From positions 1 through 9,043 of the forward strand of contig CALLFD010000090.1 in NCBI GenBank assembly GCA_937997605.1: 9,043 nt of DNA. The letters run 5' to 3'. Within the stretch, counting starts at the first letter, position 1. Every line of letters starts with the position of its first letter. The notes under the pieces were generated by a model. The model had not been told where the DNA came from and ran no database searches. It was given only the letters and a program-made list of their open reading frames with translations. Positions 5,773-9,043 of this stretch are shown piece by piece. This DNA comes from an uncultured Collinsella sp. GTDB lineage: Bacteria; Actinomycetota; Coriobacteriia; Coriobacteriales; Coriobacteriaceae. The translations under genes were made by a program, and so were the position numbers.

Positions 5773-6180
5773 TCAGGATGCTTGTTCCAATTCTTCAATC
5801 AGATTGAGCAATCGGTTTACGGCTGGTCCTAGAAGGTCTGAAAGAGCGAGCGTGATTTCACTCCCTGATTCCTCCATTGCCATTGCGAGGCCCTTTAGGC
5901 CATGAAGCTCGATGGCGAACTTGTCGTAAATTTCGGCGCGCGTCTCCTCGGCCGTTTTCGTCGAGTCTTCGATGGCATCCTCTGGGATGGTGAACGAATC
6001 AATATTGTCGCTCTCTTCGAGCAGGCCGAGCAATCGGTTTACGGCTGGGCCGAGAAGGTCGGCCAGCGCGAACAGGGCTTCGTTTTCGGATGTGTTCATC
6101 ACCTGCGAAAGCCCGCTGAGCCCACAGAGCTCCGTGGTGATGTCGCCGCTGAGCTTCCTGCGTTTCTCGCTTTGAGTCAT
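5773..6180 (-). CDS. Acidic protein with two internal repeats, third gene of the partition operon
   Basis: This 135-residue protein is built from two tandem copies of about 50 residues. Repeat 1 (11-57) has ITTELCGLSGLSQVMN, then FALADLLGPAVNRLLGLLEE. Repeat 2 (84-132) has FAIELHGLKGLAMAMEE, then LALSDLLGPAVNRLLNLIEE. An acidic linker joins them (58-83). The copies are also alike in DNA: 5805-5850 matches 6027-6071. The ATG at 6180 has AAGGAG seven bases upstream, so I prefer it to an ATG at 6252 inside the RHH gene. No membrane segment or known domain is seen; the helices look amphipathic and suit dimer or coiled packing. It is the last gene before the operon terminator, 34 bases after the RHH stop. 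A role linked to partition or stability is inferred from position only. Confidence 0.8.
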   Translation of the reverse strand: MTQSEKRRKLSGDITTELCGLSGLSQVMNTSENEALFALADLLGPAVNRLLGLLEESDNIDSFTIPEDAIEDSTKTAEETRAEIYDKFAIELHGLKGLAMAMEESGSEITLALSDLLGPAVNRLLNLIEELEQAS

Positions 6181-6214
6181 ATCGGCTCCTTTTCTCATCG
6201 ATTCCGAAACTAAC

Positions 6215-6472
6215 CTATCGGTCTTCGTTTTCCGCCTCTTTAAGCAGTTCATCGACAGCGTTCTGCATCACAGCTGTCATCGTCCTGCCCTCCTGCTTGC
6301 AGTAGGCCTTCAGGGCTGCGTGCTTCTTTGCCGACACGTAAAACGTAATCATCTTGCGCTCGTCGGTCCCGGCATCACCCTTGTGTGCGGTGTCCTGGTT
6401 GTCCATGAGACGCTTTTTGGCCGGCTTGGTGTTGTTGTTGGCAAATGCATTGAAGTTATTTTTAACGGCCAT
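6215..6472 (-). CDS. Ribbon-helix-helix partition protein (ParB-equivalent)
   Basis: This 85-residue protein begins with a flexible, basic, Asn/Lys-rich tail (1-40), followed by a ribbon-helix-helix fold: strand KMITFYVSAKKH (39-50), helix AALKAYCKQEG, turn RTMTAV, helix MQNAVDELLKEAE. The layout of a mobile N-terminal tail plus RHH dimer is that of small centromere-binding proteins such as ParG and omega, where the tail stimulates the ParA ATPase. The ATG at 6472 has GGGAGG six bases upstream, inside the end of parA, and the genes overlap by 11 bp, so the two are translated together. It is the natural candidate to bind the 11-bp-phased TTCTAGAA boxes around parA and to repress parA. That binding is inferred. 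Confidence 0.8.
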   Translation of the reverse strand: MAVKNNFNAFANNNTKPAKKRLMDNQDTAHKGDAGTDERKMITFYVSAKKHAALKAYCKQEGRTMTAVMQNAVDELLKEAENEDR

Positions 6473-7067
6473 TCAGGGCCTCCCTAAGCTCGCTGTAGAC
6501 GTCATCGTATCCGTAGAGTGCCGATCCGAACGGCAGCCCGAAGTAGCCCTTCAGGTCCTCCTTCTGGCGGATCGCCGTGTCGAAGTAGGAAATACCGCCG
6601 GCGGCAAGGTTTTCCTGCGCAGCCTTGAAACCGTTGGTGTTCGTCAGCACGCGGGTAAGAAGCACGGCGTACGGCCTCCCGTTCGCTTCCATCGTTTTCA
6701 CGGTCTCGGCCGTTTTCACGAGGTCTGCGTTGCCGGTGCCAGTCGGCACGATGACGAAGTCCGACGCGTCCTGCGCCGCGTCCAAGATGGCCCCATTGGG
6801 TGGGCAATCGATGAAGGCCCAGCGGCCCGGATCGCCTTTGAACTTCTTCGCCGCCCGTTTGACGGTTGCGGGGTTCGCGGCGTCGACGGCGAAGGGAAGT
6901 TCCTCGCCGTTGTCCTCGGCGTTATCGGCCCAGAAGGTGGCCGATCCTTGCGGGTCCGCGTCGAGTACGACGACTTCCTTGCCGTCGCGAGCGGCGGCCG
7001 TCGCGAGCGCGATGCAGCTCGTCGTCTTGCCCACACCGCCCTTCAGATTGATCAGCGAAACGATCAT
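6462..7067 (-). CDS. parA: ParA-family partition ATPase
   Basis: This 201-residue Walker-type ATPase moves the element on the nucleoid so that daughter cells each inherit a copy. It has the deviant Walker A KGGVGKTT (9-16) with the signature lysine, Walker A' DADPQGSATFW at about 37-47 and Walker B WAFIDCPPN near 84-92. It lacks an N-terminal DNA-binding domain, which marks the small type Ib ParA that works with an RHH partner. The ATG at 7067 gives the usual family N-terminus (MIVSLINLKGG) and has GGAGAGG 12 bases upstream. An ATG at 7088 in the same frame would add seven residues but has only a weak ribosome site inside a TTCTAGAA box. It overlaps the RHH gene by 11 bp. Confidence 0.92.
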   Translation of the reverse strand: MIVSLINLKGGVGKTTSCIALATAAARDGKEVVVLDADPQGSATFWADNAEDNGEELPFAVDAANPATVKRAAKKFKGDPGRWAFIDCPPNGAILDAAQDASDFVIVPTGTGNADLVKTAETVKTMEANGRPYAVLLTRVLTNTNGFKAAQENLAAGGISYFDTAIRQKEDLKGYFGLPFGSALYGYDDVYSELREALNGR

Positions 7068-7093
7068 TTTTGCACCGGTCCTCTCCATAATTC

Positions 7094-7131
7094 TTCTAGA
7101 ACATTTCTAGAAACCTTCTAGATTCATTTTA
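7094..7131 (-). promoter_or_regulatory. Three phased TTCTAGAA boxes and candidate -10 upstream of parA
   Basis: CTAG centres lie at 7097/7098, 7108/7109 and 7119/7120, exactly 11 bp apart. The boxes TTCTAGAA and TTTCTAGAAA are palindromic. On the minus strand a TAAAAT (7131-7126) sits just upstream and could be the parA -10, though no good -35 is visible. The boxes would then cover the transcription start, the normal place for autorepression by a small centromere-binding protein. Confidence 0.7.
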
Positions 7132-7168
7132 CCGCACCGCAATGCTCCATAACCCATGAATCCCTACA

Positions 7169-7221
7169 AATCTAGAAATACTCTAGAAATTTTATAGAAA
7201 CTTACTAGAAGATTTCTAGAT
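7169..7221. repeat. Putative centromere: five 11-bp-phased CTAGAAA boxes
   Basis: Box centres lie at 7173, 7184, 7195, 7206 and 7217, exactly 11 bp apart. Four contain CTAGA and the middle one TATAGAA. The array sits about 100 bp upstream of parA and is separated from the three-box array by a 54-bp step. The array of five, the phasing and the place beside a parA/RHH operon together suggest the site where the RHH protein assembles the partition complex. Confidence 0.8.
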
Positions 7222-7300
7222 ACAATCACGATCACGCGTACCTTTCTGGTTTGCGCCTTGATACGATAAATGAAGACTCAGTTGGGAGAGGGAGGGGGTT

Positions 7301-7474
7301 GTGGTGACTGGCTTTTGGCAAGTGTTTGCACTTCTGGGCCACCTCGGTTTTGCAACGGTCCTTACCGTATGGCCGAACGACTTCGGCCGTCATCCCCGCC
7401 TTATCCGTGCCATCGGCATTCTCGGGTTGATCACCGGCGCCCCGCGCGTTCTTCGATTTGGCCTAGCTATTTGA
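7301..7474 (+). CDS. Small membrane protein of 57 residues
   Basis: This starts at a GTG at 7301 (or the next codon, GTG at 7304) behind a strong GGGAGGGGG ribosome site (7290-7298). The peptide reads VVTGFWQVFALLGHLGFATV, then a polar turn WPNDFGRHPR, then a second hydrophobic stretch (LIRAIGILGLITGAP...). Two short membrane segments with a charged loop are the simplest reading. It lies between the two five-box arrays, divergent from parA. I do not recognise the family. Open frames of this size can arise by chance, but the ribosome site and hydrophobic pattern support it. Confidence 0.55.
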   Translation: MVTGFWQVFALLGHLGFATVLTVWPNDFGRHPRLIRAIGILGLITGAPRVLRFGLAI

Positions 7475-7568
7475 GAAGCGACGGCGCGGCAGACAAGCAG
7501 ATTAAGGTGGGAGGAAATGACCAGGCGCCCACCGCGCCGCCATCCAAAGTGTATCGCTCGCCTTCAGC

Positions 7569-7655
7569 CTAATAGTTCCTAATAGTGCCCATGCACCTGA
7601 CTATTAGCGACTATTAACCTAAAGACCCTGAAAATTCGTCTATTAACCGGTATTA
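7569..7655. repeat. CTATTAG heptamer cluster, right copy
   Basis: There are three pairs at exactly 10-bp period: CTAATAG at 7569 and 7579 (inverted), CTATTAG and CTATTA at 7601 and 7611 (direct), and CTATTA and GTATTA at 7640 and 7650 (direct, diverged). The first two pairs face each other around a 15-bp centre. It is the same motif as at 474-550, here next to the rightmost five-box array. The function is unknown. Confidence 0.7.
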
Positions 7656-7710
7656 CCGCAGGAAGATAGCCAAATCCAGACGCCTCAACACCCGGAAGCC
7701 AACAATTTAT

Positions 7711-7762
7711 TTCTATAATTCTTCTAGAAAATCCCTAGAAACCTTATAGAAGAATTATAGAT
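7711..7762. repeat. Second putative centromere array: five 11-bp-phased CTAGAA-type boxes
   Basis: Box centres lie at 7714, 7725, 7736, 7747 and 7758, exactly 11 bp apart. Two contain CTAGAA; the others are TATA-type variants (TTCTATAA, TTATAGAA, TTATAGAT). It ends eight bases before an ATG at 7770 and 70 bases before the small ORF at 7833, so it may also control those genes. Confidence 0.75.
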
Positions 7763-7832
7763 TCAACTCATGCTGCGTCCCTTTTCGTTTCGGGCATACT
7801 GTCGGCAAGAAGACGATTTCAAGGAGGCGGAC

Positions 7833-7940
7833 ATGCTCCAGAACGTACTTGGCAGCGACGGACAGATGCACGTCGAGAACCAGGTCGGCAACATGAGAAT
7901 CGACCTCACGACCGGTGAGACCAAGACGGTCGTTCCGTGA
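7833..7940 (+). CDS. 35-residue ORF, first of a related pair
   Basis: The ATG at 7833 has a near-perfect AAGGAGG five bases upstream. The peptide contains NVLGSDGQMHVENQVGNMR, then DLTTGETKTVVP. An ATG at 7770 in the same frame would add 21 residues but lacks such a ribosome site. The next ORF (7950-8057) is in the same frame, three sense codons after the TGA, and shares the pattern V-[LI]-G-x-D-G...Q-x-G-x-M-R. I do not recognise the family. The pair is either two small genes or one 74-codon gene with an internal TGA. Confidence 0.5.
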   Translation: MLQNVLGSDGQMHVENQVGNMRIDLTTGETKTVVP

Positions 7941-7949
7941 GCCGGTGGT

Positions 7950-8057
7950 ATGAACACGGTCATTGGCCCCGACGGGACCCATACCGAGTTTCAGACCGGC
8001 CAGATGCGCCAGACTCTCGGTAAGCCCGGGTTCGACTGGTTGTTCAATAAGCACTGA
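7950..8057 (+). CDS. 35-residue ORF, second of a related pair
   Basis: The ATG at 7950 gives NTVIGPDGTHTEFQTGQMRQ, then a tail ending FDWLFNKH. Its first 20 residues align with the preceding ORF (VIGPDG with VLGSDG, and QTGQMR with QVGNMR). The ribosome site is poor (CCGGTGGT directly upstream), so translation would depend on coupling or on readthrough of the TGA at 7938-7940. The function is unknown. Confidence 0.45.
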   Translation: MNTVIGPDGTHTEFQTGQMRQTLGKPGFDWLFNKH

Positions 8058-8211
8058 CAAACGGTCGGTAAAACATAGGCGCTCTTAAAAATATGTGACC
8101 ATAAGACCAGGCTAACATGTGCTCACAGACATATAGTCACAGTTGTAGATCGGTTTAATCTGTGTCCCTTAAGCTGAAGCTGCCTCAACGAACCGTGGCT
8201 GGCGAGACGAA

Positions 8212-8243
8212 AAAGGGGAATCCCTTTTGCGGGATTCCCCTTT
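8212..8243. terminator. Strong hairpin, terminator on both strands
   Basis: A perfect 13-bp stem (8212-8224 with 8231-8243, loop TTTTGC) is present. The minus strand gives TTTTTCG after the stem and would end a minus-strand gene stopping at 8266. The plus side ends in TTT and could close the small ORF pair 150 bases upstream. Confidence 0.8.
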
Positions 8244-8265
8244 CCGAGTCGTTATGCGATTTGTC

Positions 8266-8391
8266 CTACATCTGCCCGCGGCGCTTCTTCTGGTCGAGGA
8301 AGACGCCGGCCGCCACAAGGACGGTACCGCCGATGGCGAACGTCTCGCCGATGAGTCCCGCGCAGCGGACTCCGGGCGAGGGCTGGAGCAA
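8266..8391 (-). CDS. Possible single-pass membrane peptide
   Basis: The minus-strand frame ending at 8266 encodes a hydrophobic helix (FAIGGTVLVAAGVFL) followed by DQKKRRGQM, a membrane segment with a positive stop-transfer tail. Its codons are strongly GC-ending, unlike a chance frame. The start is uncertain: a TTG at 8391 gives 41 residues, with AAGG 12 bases upstream; a GTG at 8445 gives 59 residues but has no ribosome site. The helix plus basic tail resembles the C-terminus of a cell-wall sorting signal, but no LPXTG is present. It may be a small membrane protein or the remnant of a surface protein. The terminator at 8212-8243 follows. Confidence 0.4.
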   Translation of the reverse strand: MLQPSPGVRCAGLIGETFAIGGTVLVAAGVFLDQKKRRGQM

Positions 8392-8432
8392 GTTGATGGA
8401 AGACCTTACCGATTTGCGGAAGGTTTTGCCCG

Positions 8433-8459
8433 AAGAATCCGGCACCGCCGGATTCTTTT
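8433..8459 (+). terminator. Hairpin with short T-run
   Basis: An 11-bp stem (8433-8443 with 8447-8457, loop ACC) is followed by TTTT on the plus strand. No plus-strand gene clearly ends here. On the minus strand it lies just upstream of the possible membrane peptide and could be a leader hairpin. Confidence 0.5.
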
Positions 8460-8514
8460 GGAATGGCTTCTCGTTTGATTGCTTTCCTATCGTTTGCCCC
8501 CAGACTGGGCGTCT

Positions 8515-8538
8515 AAAAAGGCGGCCGAACCGGCCGCC
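8515..8538 (-). terminator. Terminator of the right-edge secreted protein gene
   Basis: On the minus strand GGCGGCC (8538-8532) pairs with GGCCGCC (8526-8520), with one further G-C pair and a three-base loop, then TTTTT (8519-8515). It lies 51 bases after the stop at 8589. Confidence 0.85.
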
Positions 8539-8588
8539 CACAAATAAATAAACATTTACCGAATGTAAGAGAAGGGGAACGATGCACA

Positions 8589-9043
8589 TTACTCCCAGTG
8601 GCCGGCGACGTCGACAACCCAATGTTGCCCCGTAGCCTTCTGTTCATAATGCCCCTGGTCCTCTTTCGTTTCATAGGAGTCGTTTACGACAGATCCGCCG
8701 ATGCCGCCGTTTTCGCCATCGTTAATAATCCAAGCATAGGCGGCATCGGATGAATCGAAGGGCCCTACCATAGTTCCACCGTGGTTTACCCAATAGCGGG
8801 GATGTGTCGTGTAAACCCAGTTGGAAACCCAAACCTGTCCATAGTCTGTCTCCCAGTGCCCCTGCTCGGCAACCCACTTTTTCTGGCCGCCGCCGTTGGA
8901 AGAGGAATTGTTGCTGCCGGAACTCTGCGAATTGCCGGAATTCTGCTTGGACTGGGAGTAATCGCCCTTGTTGTCCGACTTCGAGGAATCGGAAGACTTG
9001 TTATCCTCTTTCTTGGAGTCATCGGACTTCTGGTCCTTGTCGT
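8589..9043 (-). CDS. Secreted or surface protein with GHWE/GHYE motifs, C-terminal part
   Basis: The frame is open from the window edge to a TAA at 8589, giving the last 150 residues; the start lies outside. The N-terminal visible part is a long Ser/Asn/Asp/Lys linker (DKDQKSDDSKKEDNKSSDSS, running on to about residue 50), typical of a stalk between a signal or lipid anchor and an outer domain. The C-terminal domain has three tryptophan-type motifs: WVAEQGHWETDYGQVWVSNW, then EDQGHYEQ, then WVVDVAGHWE at the very end. Such GHWE/GHYE repeats occur in lipoproteins and surface proteins of Coriobacteriia and Firmicutes, with unknown ligand. It also contains MVGPFDSSDAAYAWI, a compact segment with no catalytic residues that I can identify. 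No sorting signal is present, so a lipid anchor at the unseen N-terminus is likely. It ends at the terminator 8515-8538. Confidence 0.8.
   Translation of the reverse strand, partial: DKDQKSDDSKKEDNKSSDSSKSDNKGDYSQSKQNSGNSQSSGSNNSSSNGGGQKKWVAEQGHWETDYGQVWVSNWVYTTHPRYWVNHGGTMVGPFDSSDAAYAWIINDGENGGIGGSVVNDSYETKEDQGHYEQKATGQHWVVDVAGHWE

Noticed and set aside
5751..5774. GATAT...ATATC inverted repeat around TTCGCGAA at the end of the duplicated-domain gene
   Set aside because: Short and without a T-run; the true terminator of this operon is the nearby hairpin at 5701-5727.
6354..7121. 255-codon plus-strand ORF opposite parA
   Set aside because: It is the shadow of parA and the RHH gene, which carry unmistakable motifs on the other strand.
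7270..7572. 100-codon plus-strand ORF rich in Pro, Ser and Arg
   Set aside because: It is out of frame with the better-supported membrane ORF at 7301-7474, lacks a ribosome site and has low-complexity composition typical of a shadow frame.
7517..7582. 21-codon basic ORF after a GGGAGG
   Set aside because: The ribosome site is only two bases from the ATG, the peptide is Arg/Pro-rich and ends inside the CTATTAG cluster; too weak to call.
7755..8060. 101-codon minus-strand ORF
   Set aside because: It lies antisense to the small ORF pair with the strong AAGGAGG site, enters the five-box array and has no recognisable features.
8162..8551. 129-codon plus-strand ORF
   Set aside because: It runs through three hairpin terminators (8212-8243, 8433-8459, 8515-8538) and has no ribosome site.

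Overview
The window reads as the backbone of a low-copy plasmid or plasmid-like element. It carries a replication block (CopG-like regulator, winged-helix initiator candidate, DnaB-type helicase), a partition block (ParA plus a ribbon-helix-helix partner) and several families of short phased repeats. No relaxase, integrase, transposase or ribosomal gene is visible, so the window does not show whether the element is circular, integrated or a phage-plasmid. The GC-leaning codon use, many GTG starts and clear Shine-Dalgarno sites suggest Actinomycetota. The secreted protein with GHWE/GHYE tryptophan motifs at the right edge recalls Coriobacteriia, but this host guess is inference.

Layout, left to right. 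At 8-352 (+) lies a small secreted Tyr-rich protein with its own terminator. It is followed by a cluster of CTATTAG heptamers (474-550). At 618-1883 (-) is an AAA+ ATPase with a C-terminal PD-(D/E)XK-like domain (DUF4143 type). Its promoter abuts three tandem 23-bp repeats. After a hairpin-rich spacer comes a small antitoxin-like gene (2155-2424, -).

The replication block runs on the minus strand: CopG-like gene (5182-4994), winged-helix protein (4834-4022), dnaB-like helicase (3882-2524). Upstream of it, 5293-5411 holds six copies of the 13-mer GTTGCATSAGTAC, five of them directly repeated. The same half-site recurs as three head-to-head palindromes that bracket the helicase gene, including a perfect 36-bp palindrome at 3987-4022.

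The partition block is also on the minus strand: parA (7067-6462), an overlapping RHH gene (6472-6215) and a 135-aa protein made of two internal repeats (6180-5773), ending at a strong terminator. Near parA lie three arrays of TTCTAGAA boxes at exactly 11-bp period (3, 5 and 5 boxes). A fourth array of three sits between the initiator gene and the helicase gene. This looks like a centromere whose boxes also reach the replication block.

The right part (7227-9043) holds small genes: a 57-aa membrane protein with a GTG start, a second CTATTAG cluster, two related 35-aa ORFs in one frame separated by a TGA, a possible single-pass membrane peptide, and the C-terminal 150 residues of a secreted protein that runs off the window.
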